64,000 nucleotides of DNA, taken from assembly GCA_002345745.1 (NCBI GenBank), contig DDWQ01000005.1, positions 1 to 64,000 on the forward strand, given 5' to 3'. A model generated the notes under the pieces. The model saw nothing but the letters and a program-made list of their open reading frames with translations. It was not told where the DNA came from and searched no databases. Below, piece by piece: positions 17,109 to 25,538 of this stretch; position 1 is the first letter of the stretch; every line of letters starts with the position of its first letter. The position numbers and the translations under genes were made by a program. The stretch comes from Candidatus Moranbacteria bacterium UBA2282 (lineage in GTDB: Bacteria > Patescibacteriota > Minisyncoccia > Moranbacterales > UBA2206).

Positions 17109-18524
17109 TTAAACCAGCTCTCCTTCCAAATTCCAAATATTGGCCTTCGTAATTTTCACTTTCGCAAATTGTCCGACGAGATTTTTCTTAGAAGAAATTA
17201 TTTTCACATTTTTGCCAGTGCGGGTTTTGCCGAAATATATATTATTTTTTTCTTTTCTTGCCACGTGGTCCGATTTGTCGGACTTTACGTGGTCGATCAA
17301 CACTTCCTGCACGGTATTTTTATATTTTTTATTATGGGCGAAAGTGGTTTTTTTCAGAATTTCATTTAGGAATTGTTCTCGGTGTTCTTTTTCGGTCTTG
17401 GAAACATCATCTTTCATCTTCCAAGCAACTGTGCCGGGGCGGGGTGAAAATTGACCGAAGAAAACTAGATCATATTTGGCTTTGTGCATAATTTCCGCGG
17501 ACTGCATAAATTGCTTTTTAGTTTCACCGGGGAAACCGACAATAATGTCAGAAGTCAACGCAAACGGTGTATTAGGTTTATACGCTTTAAAGGAAATTTT
17601 TATTTTTCTAACTAAATTCAGATAATGCTTAATGGTGTATTTGCGATTCATTTTTTGCAAAATTTCATCTGAACCGGACTGAATTGGTAGATGTACCAAC
17701 TCACACACTTTTCTTGATTTGGCAATTACTTCAATCAGTTCGTCCGACATATCTTTCGGATGTGAAGACACAAATTGAATCCAAAATTTTCCAGGAATAG
17801 CATTGATTTTTTTAAGCAACTGCGGAAAACTTACGGTTCTGTAGGGGTGAAACCCCTTTGTAGGGGTTTCACCCCTGCTGTCACAATAGCTGTTCACATT
17901 TTGTCCCAAGAGCGTAATTGATTTGTAACCATCTTTGATCAAGTCTTTTATTTCAGTAATTATTTCAGTGGCTGGGCGGGAAGTCTCACGACCGCGAGCA
18001 TAGGGAACAACGCAATAGGAGCAGAAGTTATTACAGCCGGTCATTATCGGAACAAAAGCCTGGAAGGCGTTGGTATATTGGGGATTAATAGACAGATAAT
18101 CAATGTTTTCTTTAGTCAGGTGGTTATTGCTTTGTTCCGAAATTTTCAATTTTAAATTTTCAATTTTTAATGAATTTTCAATGACAAAATTTTCAAACAA
18201 TCCAAATTTGTTGATTGGAAAAAATAAATCCACCTTATTTTTCAGTCTTCGTTGCACATCTTTGCGATTGGCGAGGCAACCAGTTAAAACAATCTGCAGT
18301 GGTTTTTTTTCCGCCACAGATTTCTTTTTGAGATTATGGATTTGTCCATAGACGCGGTCTTCTGCCATTTGTCGCACGCCACAAGTATTAAAAATAACTA
18401 AATCAGCCTCCGCAATCTTTGAGGCTAGCTTGTAATTTCGATCTTCCAAGAATCCCGCAATTCGCTCGGAATCGGAAATATTCATTTGGCAACCGAAAGT
18501 TTTGATAAAATATTTTTTAGACAT
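17109..18524 (-). CDS. miaB: tRNA-2-methylthio-N6-dimethylallyladenosine synthase
   Basis: A 471-aa radical-SAM methylthiotransferase acting on the MiaA product at A37. N-terminal UPF0004 domain: FGCQMNISDSERI, NTCGVRQMAEDR, LTGCLA, supplying the second cluster's cysteines. The radical-SAM triad CNNFCSYC is near residue 165, and a TRAM-type C-terminal tail (about 395-471) binds tRNA. Two in-frame foreign-looking inserts are present: residues about 111-129 (a Leu/Ile/Lys repeat from AATTTTCAATTTT-type DNA) and about 217-228 (a perfect palindrome). miaA follows 86 bases downstream on the same strand. Confidence 0.95.
   Translation of the reverse strand: MSKKYFIKTFGCQMNISDSERIAGFLEDRNYKLASKIAEADLVIFNTCGVRQMAEDRVYGQIHNLKKKSVAEKKPLQIVLTGCLANRKDVQRRLKNKVDLFFPINKFGLFENFVIENSLKIENLKLKISEQSNNHLTKENIDYLSINPQYTNAFQAFVPIMTGCNNFCSYCVVPYARGRETSRPATEIITEIKDLIKDGYKSITLLGQNVNSYCDSRGETPTKGFHPYRTVSFPQLLKKINAIPGKFWIQFVSSHPKDMSDELIEVIAKSRKVCELVHLPIQSGSDEILQKMNRKYTIKHYLNLVRKIKISFKAYKPNTPFALTSDIIVGFPGETKKQFMQSAEIMHKAKYDLVFFGQFSPRPGTVAWKMKDDVSKTEKEHREQFLNEILKKTTFAHNKKYKNTVQEVLIDHVKSDKSDHVARKEKNNIYFGKTRTGKNVKIISSKKNLVGQFAKVKITKANIWNLEGELV
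17843..17876. repeat. Perfect palindromic element inside miaB
   Basis: Two 15-base arms, AGGGGTGAAACCCCT (17843-17857) and its exact reverse complement (17862-17876), separated by TTGT. The element is GC-rich in an AT-rich gene and is read in frame as about residues 217-228. It resembles small mobile palindromes that insert in frame, such as Rickettsia palindromic elements. Confidence 0.9.
18137..18196. repeat. AATTTTCAATTTT-type repeat inside miaB
   Basis: Repeated AATTTTCAATTTT/AAATTTTCAATTTTTAA words, translated in frame as NSLKIENLKLKI-like sequence in MiaB. Similar words fill the gaps at 7801-7830, 17055-17090 and 24770-24880. Confidence 0.75.
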
Positions 18525-18580
18525 ATAGACGATTAAAAATGAAAATTATGGCTTAAAAAAGCCAAAAATAGTATTAGTTG

Positions 18581-18609
18581 TTGACAAGTTAGATTTTTTA
18601 TGCAATAAT
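18581..18609 (+). promoter_or_regulatory. Sigma-70 promoter of the 99-aa orphan gene
   Basis: TTGACA (18581-18586), 17-base spacer, AATAAT (18604-18609). The leader then contains a hairpin (about 18645-18672, CGTCAT with ATGGCG) and a clear AAGGAG before the ATG. Confidence 0.8.
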
Positions 18610-18700
18610 ACTAGATAGGTACTTATAAAATTTAAAAATAGAGCGTCATATGACAATGTCAATTATGGCGTAAAATCAACAAAAAAACAAGGAGTACAAG

Positions 18701-19000
18701 ATGGCTGCAGAAGAGAAATACAAGAAGACAATGCTGATATTAAATCCAATCGCAATTCGGTGGGCAATCGAATTCATTTTGTTTGAGAATCAAACAACGA
18801 TGAATGTAAGATCACTCGATATGGGCGGTTGGTTTACCTGCAAAATTAATTTGAGAAGGCTAAAGAGATGGTTTGACCGTCATGGGTGCGACGTCTGTGA
18901 AATTCCTATTTTTCAGGTTGTCTTAAATGACAGTTCAGTACCAGTTAAAAAAATAACTGAAAAAAATATCAACAAGATAAGCTTTCCTGCTTGTCTTTGA
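18701..19000 (+). CDS. Orphan hypothetical protein, 99 aa
   Basis: No family recognised. Basic, apparently soluble protein with the central block GGWFTCKINLRRLKRWFDRH and Cys residues at CDVCE. It is monocistronic with a near-consensus promoter, 5-prime hairpin, strong AAGGAG Shine-Dalgarno and strong terminator. Core genes around it lack a visible Shine-Dalgarno. This expression layout is shared with other orphans at 25.1, 53-55.5 and 59.1 kb. Confidence 0.75.
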   Translation: MAAEEKYKKTMLILNPIAIRWAIEFILFENQTTMNVRSLDMGGWFTCKINLRRLKRWFDRHGCDVCEIPIFQVVLNDSSVPVKKITEKNINKISFPACL

Positions 19001-19002
19001 TG

Positions 19003-19039
19003 GGCAAAAACCGGGAGTTCTGCAACAGCAGGACATCCG
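19003..19039 (+). terminator. Terminator after the 99-aa orphan
   Basis: Long stem-loop with AAAACCGG and CCGGTTTT outer arms and GTTCTGC/GCAGGAC inner arms, followed by T residues. Confidence 0.85.
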
Positions 19040-19061
19040 GTTTTTATATTGCTACAGAAGT

Positions 19062-20819
19062 CTATTTTTTATCTTGAATCTCAGCTACAATTTTTTCTAT
19101 AAATTCATCTACGTTTGTCACTGTCTGATCTTTTGTCCCTCTTGGACGCACGGCGACGGTTTGCGATTCCATTTCTTTTTCTCCAACCACAAGCATATAT
19201 GGGATTTTTTGTTTGTCGGCGTTACGAATTCTTTTGCCCAAACTTTCTGCGGTCGCATCAACCTCAGCACGTACGCCAGCTGCTAGCAGTTTGTTTTTCA
19301 CATCTTGCGCATAGGCGCCAAACTTTTCTTCGGAAACTGGAATAATCATTACTTGCACAGGGGAGAGCCAAGTTGGAAAGGCACCAGCAAAATGTTCAAT
19401 GATAAGAGTAAAAAATCTTTCATAGGATCCGAGAATTGCTCGATGAACCATAACAGGTGAAACTTTTTCTCCGTTTTCATCTGTATATTCAAGTCCAAAT
19501 CTTTTTGGAGTGGCGAAATCAATTTGAACTGTAGGAATTTGGATTTCTCGTCCAGCTACATCTTTAAATATAAAGTCTAGTTTAGGACCATATAGAGCTG
19601 CTTCTCCTTCACATTTTTTTGCCTTAAGATTCATTTCATCTGAAATTTCCTGAAGCATTGTTTCGCACTTATCCCAATCCTCAGTTTCCCCAATATATTT
19701 TTCTGGATGTTCATAATCTCGAACTGAAAGTGAAACCCAATGATTTTCCCATAATCCTAGTGCGGTATAGAAATCCTGAATTATGTTAACCATATTTTTT
19801 ATCTCGTCTTTCACTTGGTCAACACGGCAAAAGGAATGACCATCTTCAACTGTGATTGCATAGACTCTTGATAGACCACTAACCTCGCCAGTTTTTTCTG
19901 CTCGGTATTGCTTATCTGATTCCATATATCTGATTGGAAGATCTTTATAGGATCTAGTTCTTGAAGCATAAATTTGTGTTTGGTGAGGACATTGTACTGG
20001 CTTTAAAACTAAATTGTGTTTTTTTTCTGAAGTGACATGAAATAATTCATCGCCAAATTTTTTTGCATGCCCTGATATTTCAAAAAGTTCTTCTTTGGCT
20101 AGAGATGGTGTTGATACTTTTTGAAATCCATATTTTCTACAAACTCCTTCAATGTGTTTTTGCAATTCATCTTTTATAATGGTTCCTTTCGGAGTATAGA
20201 GGGGCAGTCCTGGACCAACTAAATCGGAAAAGCAAAATAGATCTAATTCTTTGCCTAGTTTTCGATGGTCTCTCTTTTCCGCTTCCTCTATTATATGCAG
20301 ATATTCTTTCAATTCATTTTTAGTTTCAAACACCACGCCATAAATTCGTTGCATCTGTTTGTTTTTTTCGTTAGCTCGCCAATAGGCACCAGAAATTTTT
20401 GTTAGTTTCATAGCGTCGGCTCTGATTTCACCAGTTGAATCAAGATGTGGTCCAGAGCAAAGATCAACAAATTGGCCGGATTTATAGACGGTAATTTTTT
20501 CACCACTTGTAGCTAGTTCTGAAATTAATTCTAATTTATAATCTTGTCCAAGTTTAGCGAAATCATTTTTGGCATCAGTGGCGGAAATTTCTGCTTTCTC
20601 AAAAGGGTGATTGGCTTGAATTATTTTTGCCATTTTGTTTTCCAAAATTTCCAAATCTTCCGGGATGAGAGTTCGCGGTAAATCAAAATCATAGTAAAAA
20701 CCATTCTCAAGAGCTGGACCAGTGCCAAACTTGGCTTCTGGAAACATTTCTAAAACGGCAGCAGCTAGGACATGTGCGGTAGAGTGGCGAAGAATTTCCA
20801 ATTTGTTTTGTTCGTTCAT
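19062..20819 (-). CDS. thrS: Threonyl-tRNA synthetase
   Basis: A 585-aa class II synthetase. The N-terminus already begins with the editing domain (RHSTAHVLAAAV, YYDFD), so the TGS domain of the 640-aa E. coli enzyme is absent. The catalytic core shows SGHAKKFGDELF, LKPVQCPHQTQIY, RYMESDKQYRAEKTGEVSGLSRV with motif 2, ALYGPKLDF, and motif 3 MVHRAILGSYERFFTLIIEH. The C-terminal anticodon-binding domain has VQVMIIPVSEE and GKRIRNADKQKIPYMLVVG. A T-box-like leader lies directly upstream, so expression is probably controlled by uncharged tRNA-Thr. dnaE is the upstream gene on the same strand. Confidence 0.97.
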   Translation of the reverse strand: MNEQNKLEILRHSTAHVLAAAVLEMFPEAKFGTGPALENGFYYDFDLPRTLIPEDLEILENKMAKIIQANHPFEKAEISATDAKNDFAKLGQDYKLELISELATSGEKITVYKSGQFVDLCSGPHLDSTGEIRADAMKLTKISGAYWRANEKNKQMQRIYGVVFETKNELKEYLHIIEEAEKRDHRKLGKELDLFCFSDLVGPGLPLYTPKGTIIKDELQKHIEGVCRKYGFQKVSTPSLAKEELFEISGHAKKFGDELFHVTSEKKHNLVLKPVQCPHQTQIYASRTRSYKDLPIRYMESDKQYRAEKTGEVSGLSRVYAITVEDGHSFCRVDQVKDEIKNMVNIIQDFYTALGLWENHWVSLSVRDYEHPEKYIGETEDWDKCETMLQEISDEMNLKAKKCEGEAALYGPKLDFIFKDVAGREIQIPTVQIDFATPKRFGLEYTDENGEKVSPVMVHRAILGSYERFFTLIIEHFAGAFPTWLSPVQVMIIPVSEEKFGAYAQDVKNKLLAAGVRAEVDATAESLGKRIRNADKQKIPYMLVVGEKEMESQTVAVRPRGTKDQTVTNVDEFIEKIVAEIQDKK

Positions 20820-20865
20820 AATTTTTTGTAAAATAATTATTTAAATAGGGCTGATCCTGAGTGCT

Positions 20866-21180
20866 CGCGATTTGTTTTTTCTGGCTGAATTAAAAATTTA
20901 GAGAAAAACAAAAATGCCAAAAAATTATCTGATTTCGAGGTCCGACGATGCTGTCGGGCGGTTCCACTCGAATTCCCATAATTTTTGGGCACTTTATTGA
21001 CCAGATTCGTCAGGTCCTACGGAGATTACGCGGTTGGTAGCCGTTTCAAATATCTCATTTGTTTGTATCATCAGTATAATACGAAAGCTCTTTGCTTGCA
21101 AGTGTGGGAGTTTTTAGGAGCTAGTGGAGAAACGCACTAACGCCAAGGCGCGGAATTATTTTTCTTTCACGCTCTTAAGT
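20866..21180 (-). ncRNA. T-box leader (tRNA-Thr-responsive) upstream of thrS
   Basis: The minus strand contains AGTGGAACCGC (20968-20958), the near-invariant T-box sequence whose loop pairs with the tRNA acceptor end. It sits in an antiterminator-like fold: CGAG before it pairs with CTCG after it, enclosing a CCGAC/GTCGG hairpin. A GCCCAAAAATTAT segment upstream can pair with ATAATTTTTTGGC downstream, followed by a U-rich tract. A Thr codon ACC followed by A lies in the loop of a CGG/CCG hairpin upstream (about 21020-21030) and is my candidate specifier. The 374-base gap between dnaE and thrS is otherwise empty of genes. The T-box core is seen; the specifier and fold are inferred. Confidence 0.8.
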
Positions 21181-21193
21181 CCTTTTGTATTTG

Positions 21194-24100
21194 TTAAAAG
21201 ATGGATATTTTTGCTTCCGGCAGAATATTTTTCAGGTTACTCTCTAGACTGTCGGTTTGCGCAATGCAATAGGCTGTTTCTAGTTTCTGATTGTTGATAG
21301 AAAGAAAAACTTTCATCACGCCAGCTTCACAACGGTCAAAATATTGCGAAAGTTTTTTCAGCACTTCTTGGTCAGAATTAGCTGGCAGGGTAATAATTAT
21401 TTTTGTGGCATCAATTTTCCTCTCAGTTATTTTTTCATTGTGCTTGCGTGTGGCCAAGACACGGCTGAATTTTTCCACTTCCGCTGGATTGACGATGGTA
21501 ACCGTATCACACAAAATTTTGAAAGTGCCATCTTTATCAGAAATTTTTCCGCCAACCAAAATCACTTTATCTTCTTCCCAAATTGATCCCGTAGCATCAA
21601 GTATTTTTGGAAAAACAAGAATTTCCATTGATGCTTCTGTGTCTTCAATGGTTACAAACAACATAGTTTTTTGGGTTTTCAAATAAATTTTATGAATTTT
21701 GGAAATAACTCCGCCAACATTGATATTTTGTCCAACATGAGAAGAATTGATATCCTTGATCGGCACACCCATCTGCTCAAAATAATCTTTGTACTCGCGG
21801 GCAGGATGATCGCTAATATAGAGTCCCATTAGTTCCTTTTCCCAACTCAGACGTTGCTTTTTAGTAGCGGGCTCACATTCAAGCATAGCAATTTCTGGTA
21901 GGGCAATTTCAGCAGAACTAAAAAGACTGCCTTGTTGCGAATTTTGATTTTTCTGAAAAGTTTTGGAATGGGAAATTATATTTTCAACAGACGCGATGAT
22001 TTGATTGCGTTCTCCCAGTCCTTCCAGCGCACCAACTTTAGCCAAAGCATCAATTGATTTTTTATTCAAATCTTTAGTTTGCACTCTTTCAACAAAATCA
22101 GTTAGATTTTTGAATTTGCCACCTTTTTTTCGCTCGATCACAATTTCATGTGCCACATTGTGCCCAACATTTTTGATGGCGTTGAGTCCAAATCTAATTC
22201 TAGATTTTTTAGTTTCCGGATCAACCCCCACACTGAAATTATCCTTGTTTGTTTCATTGGGTAAAATTGTATCTAGCGCGTTATTATTTTTGGTGTCGGG
22301 GTAAATAATTACTGCAAATTCTTCAAAACTTTCATTGATGTGCGGTGCCATAACTTCAATACCCATATCACGACATTCAGACACTTCAATTGCTACGCGA
22401 TCAATTTTGTCTTGGTCAGAAGTGAGAAGAGCAGCCATAAAAGGTGCTGGAAAATGTGCTTTCAGATAAGCAGTTTGATAACCAATAAGTCCATAGCAAG
22501 CAGCATGACTCCTGTTAAAACCGTAACCCGCAAATGGCTCGATATATTCAAAAACTTTTTCACCAATTTTGCGATCCACGCCTTGCGTGACACAACCTTC
22601 AATGAATTTTATTTTTTGCTCAGCAATCAGTGCAAAAATTTTCTTGCCCATCGCTTTGCGCAAAACATCCGCTTCACCCATAGAAAATCCAGCCAAATCA
22701 CGCGCGATTTGCATAACCTGTTCTTGATAGACAGCGACGCCATAAGTTTTTTTGAGAATTGGTTCTAGATTTGGATGCAGGTAGGACATTTTTTTTTCGC
22801 CGTGTTTTCGTGCGATGAAGTCTGGGATCCAATCCATTGGTCCTGGGCGATAGAGTGCTACCATCGCGATAATATCCTCTAATTCAGTGGGCTTCAAAAG
22901 TTTTAAGTATCTTTTCATACCAGAACTTTCCAATTGGAACACCCCAGTGGTTTCAGCTTTCTGCAACAGTTCAAAAGCTTTAGCATCATCTAGTGGAATA
23001 GTGTCGATATCAATTTCAATTCCTTCTAATTTTTTGACAATACGCAAAGTGTTTTGCATAATAGTAAGATTTTTTAGTCCTAAGAAGTCCATTTTAAGCA
23101 GACCAATTTTTTCTACGAAACTAGATTTAGTTGAAGATGAATATTGGGTTACAGTTCCGCCATTCTCGCCAGTTTTGGTGATGTTTTGCAGTGGAGTATA
23201 TTCAGTTACAGGTTCTTTAGTGATAACCACCCCACAAGCATGCATTGAAGCATGACGAATTACACCCTCTAAACGTTTAGCGCTATCAATGAGTTTTTTT
23301 GCACCGGGATCCATACCATAAAAATCTTTAAACTCTTTGGATTCTTCCAGAGCTTCTTCAATAGTGGAAAATTGTGGAATGAGCTTAGCCGTAGCATCAC
23401 AAAAAGCATAAGGGATACCTAGCGCTCGTCCGGCATCACGAATCGCAGCGCGTGCTGCCATAGTTCCAAAGGTGATGATTTGGGCAACATGGTCGTTGCC
23501 ATATTTTCGGCGAACATATTGCAGAACTTCATCTCGTCGGTCGTCAGCAAAGTCCATATCGACATCAGGCATTGAGACACGTTCTGGATTTAGAAATCTT
23601 TCAAACAGTAAATCATATTTAATTGGGTCTATATTGGTGATACCAACAAGATAGGAAACAAAACTTCCAGCGGCACTGCCACGACCCGGTCCAACGACGA
23701 TACCTTGGCTACGAGCCCAATTGGTAAAATCCTGGACGATTAGAAAGTATGAAGCGTAACCGGTTTTTTCAATAACACTCATTTCATAATCCATACGTTT
23801 TCTGTGTTCACTGGTAATGTCGTCGCCAAATCTTTTAATTAGTCCGTCTTCGCAAAGTTTTTCTAAATATGTTTGAGCAGTGAAGCCTTCTGGAAAATCA
23901 AAATGAGGGAGTTGGGTTTCGCCTAATTTAATTTCCAGATTACATTTATCGACAATTTCTTGGGTATTACTGATCGCCTCAGGAATGTGGGCGAAATGTG
24001 CGGCCATTTCTTCGGGACTTTTCAGATATAATTCAAAATCCATTAAACTCATACGGTCTTTCATTTCGACAGTTTTATTGGTTTGAATGCATAATAGGAT

Positions 24101-24760
24101 GTCTTGAATTTCTGCGTCTTCTTTTTTGATATAGTGAATATCATTAGTAGCAACTATTTTGATGCCAAGTTTTTTAGAGAGTTTAATAATACCAAGATTA
24201 GCAATTTCTTGTGCTGCAAATTTTGGATGATGCTGAATTTCAAAATAGAAATCGCCATCAGCGAAAATGTCTCGATATTCCAATGCTAGCTCTTCAGCTT
24301 TTTCTAAATCGCCAGCAATAATTGCCGAGGGAATTTCACCTTGTGCGCAAGCGGAAAGGCCAATGAGTCCTTCAGCGTGTGCGCGTAGAGCTTTGCGATC
24401 AATGCGAGGTTTGTAATAGAAACCTTCCAAATGAGCAATTGTGATTAGACGCATTAAATTTTTATAACCCGCTTCATTTTTAGCTAGCAAAATCAGATGA
24501 TGTCTTTTGCGGTCTTCTGCTGTTGGATTTTTACTATGCAAGTCAGTGGCAGTAACATACATTTCGCAACCTATAATTGGTTTGATACCACGCTCTTTGG
24601 CTTTGATATAGAATTCAATAGCACCATAAAGCACACCATGATCAGTGATAGCGAGTGAATCCATTCCCAATTCCTTGGCTTGATCAAGAATTTTATCGAC
24701 CTTGGCAAGACCGTCTAAAAGGCTATAGTGAGTGTGAACATGGAGATGAGTGAATTTCAT
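21194..24760 (-). CDS. dnaE: DNA polymerase III alpha subunit
   Basis: An 1188-aa replicative polymerase. The N-terminal PHP domain starts HLHVHTHYSLLDG and keeps AITDHGVLYGAIEFY, SACAQGEIP and ATNDIHY, so its metal-binding pattern looks complete. The polymerase core shows GPGRGSAAGSFVSYLVGIT, PDVDMDFADDRRDEV (catalytic aspartates), LYRPGPM, GVAVYQEQVM, and FNRSHAACYGLIGYQTAYLKAHFP. A C-terminal helix-hairpin-helix and OB domain follow. The length fits DnaE1-type enzymes. It is preceded by a structured leader RNA with a terminator and followed by the T-box/thrS. Confidence 0.98.
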   Translation of the reverse strand: MKFTHLHVHTHYSLLDGLAKVDKILDQAKELGMDSLAITDHGVLYGAIEFYIKAKERGIKPIIGCEMYVTATDLHSKNPTAEDRKRHHLILLAKNEAGYKNLMRLITIAHLEGFYYKPRIDRKALRAHAEGLIGLSACAQGEIPSAIIAGDLEKAEELALEYRDIFADGDFYFEIQHHPKFAAQEIANLGIIKLSKKLGIKIVATNDIHYIKKEDAEIQDILLCIQTNKTVEMKDRMSLMDFELYLKSPEEMAAHFAHIPEAISNTQEIVDKCNLEIKLGETQLPHFDFPEGFTAQTYLEKLCEDGLIKRFGDDITSEHRKRMDYEMSVIEKTGYASYFLIVQDFTNWARSQGIVVGPGRGSAAGSFVSYLVGITNIDPIKYDLLFERFLNPERVSMPDVDMDFADDRRDEVLQYVRRKYGNDHVAQIITFGTMAARAAIRDAGRALGIPYAFCDATAKLIPQFSTIEEALEESKEFKDFYGMDPGAKKLIDSAKRLEGVIRHASMHACGVVITKEPVTEYTPLQNITKTGENGGTVTQYSSSTKSSFVEKIGLLKMDFLGLKNLTIMQNTLRIVKKLEGIEIDIDTIPLDDAKAFELLQKAETTGVFQLESSGMKRYLKLLKPTELEDIIAMVALYRPGPMDWIPDFIARKHGEKKMSYLHPNLEPILKKTYGVAVYQEQVMQIARDLAGFSMGEADVLRKAMGKKIFALIAEQKIKFIEGCVTQGVDRKIGEKVFEYIEPFAGYGFNRSHAACYGLIGYQTAYLKAHFPAPFMAALLTSDQDKIDRVAIEVSECRDMGIEVMAPHINESFEEFAVIIYPDTKNNNALDTILPNETNKDNFSVGVDPETKKSRIRFGLNAIKNVGHNVAHEIVIERKKGGKFKNLTDFVERVQTKDLNKKSIDALAKVGALEGLGERNQIIASVENIISHSKTFQKNQNSQQGSLFSSAEIALPEIAMLECEPATKKQRLSWEKELMGLYISDHPAREYKDYFEQMGVPIKDINSSHVGQNINVGGVISKIHKIYLKTQKTMLFVTIEDTEASMEILVFPKILDATGSIWEEDKVILVGGKISDKDGTFKILCDTVTIVNPAEVEKFSRVLATRKHNEKITERKIDATKIIITLPANSDQEVLKKLSQYFDRCEAGVMKVFLSINNQKLETAYCIAQTDSLESNLKNILPEAKISIF

Positions 24761-24880
24761 AGTAGAATTTTGTAATTTTGTAATTTTTAATTTTGTAAAT
24801 AATGTTCTAATTTTTAATGTTTAAAAATTGGAAAATTATAATTTATTTAAAAATTAAAAATTGGCAATTAAAAATTTGAG

Positions 24881-25023
24881 AAAAATAAAAAAAGCCACAA
24901 AACTTAAAGTTAATGGCTGACAAATTTAATATAATTAATATTATTCATACGATTATGTCTTCCTCCATAGCCCGGATTGCTCACTGGGGTTTGCAAGGAA
25001 GATAATTTAATGTAATTAGTATA
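24881..25023 (-). ncRNA. Structured leader or small RNA upstream of dnaE, with a 12-codon ORF
   Basis: An extended -10 (TGT then TATACT, 25026-25018) starts a transcript of about 130 bases. It has a hairpin closed by TCTTCC/GGAAGA (25002-24958) enclosing TTGC/GCAA and possible CCC/GGG pairs. Then comes a GGAGGA-type site, a 12-codon ORF (24948-24910, MNNINYIKFVSH), and a terminator-like hairpin (AGCCA/TGGCT with inner AACTT/AAGTT, 24918-24893) with a T tract. The ORF stop lies within the terminator stem, an attenuator-like geometry 120 bases before dnaE. The function is unknown; the rest of the 24761-25093 gap is AATTTTTAA-type repeat. Confidence 0.5.
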
Positions 25024-25030
25024 ACATATC

Positions 25031-25067
25031 TTAAAAAAAAGAAAAACCACCAAACAATCTTGGTGGT
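25031..25067 (-). terminator. Terminator of the 90-aa membrane orphan
   Basis: Minus strand ACCACCA/TGGTGGT stem with an 8-base loop followed by a long T-rich tract. Confidence 0.88.
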
Positions 25068-25093
25068 CAAATTAAAGCAAATGATTGATTTTC

Positions 25094-25366
25094 TTAGGAT
25101 ATTTGTTCATTCCCAGCATTGTGGGGACGAGAAAGCACGTGCATTTTTTTCCGGAAGAACTGAATTAATTGTGCACATCCACAGAAGAGATCAAACACAG
25201 TCTTCATAGATATAGCAACTATTAACATAGCAATGATTACTATGCTCAACCTTGCAATCACAGAATATTCAAATACGATGAATGCCATTTTCAAAATTAG
25301 TAACAGAAAAAGAGCAGTTGGGATGAAAAGCGCTTTAAGTGTAAAGCCAATGATTTTTGTTGTCAT
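25094..25366 (-). CDS. Orphan small membrane protein, 90 aa
   Basis: No family recognised. Two hydrophobic spans (about residues 6-32 and 36-60) precede a basic cytoplasmic-type tail (FRKKMHVLSRPHN). The start is set by a strong AAGGAG eight bases before the ATG. It is monocistronic with its own promoter and terminator, like the other orphan genes of this window. Confidence 0.7.
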   Translation of the reverse strand: MTTKIIGFTLKALFIPTALFLLLILKMAFIVFEYSVIARLSIVIIAMLIVAISMKTVFDLFCGCAQLIQFFRKKMHVLSRPHNAGNEQIS

Positions 25367-25429
25367 AGCAAGTCTCCTTGTCGGCTTGAGGTGAATACAA
25401 ATAGTTTAAGGAACGGCCTCTTTTATGTA

Positions 25430-25458
25430 ATGATTTCAAAAAAAACACAAAAAGTCAA
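25430..25458 (-). promoter_or_regulatory. Candidate promoter of the 90-aa membrane orphan
   Basis: TTGACT (25458-25453), 17-base spacer, AATCAT (25435-25430). The -35 and its T-rich flank match the other orphan promoters; the -10 is weak. Confidence 0.5.
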
Positions 25459-25510
25459 GAGTAGTGCATTTTTTTGCTGTTTATATTTGAAAGAGTCAAT
25501 ATCAGAAGTA

Positions 25511-25519
25511 TGTTATAAT
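25511..25519 (+). promoter_or_regulatory. Extended -10 promoter of rnhB
   Basis: TGT followed by TATAAT (25514-25519), 20 bases before the rnhB ATG, with no good -35. The same type, TGC then TATAAT (26257-26265), precedes the next gene. Confidence 0.6.
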
Positions 25520-25538
25520 AAACAAAAGTATAAAATAT

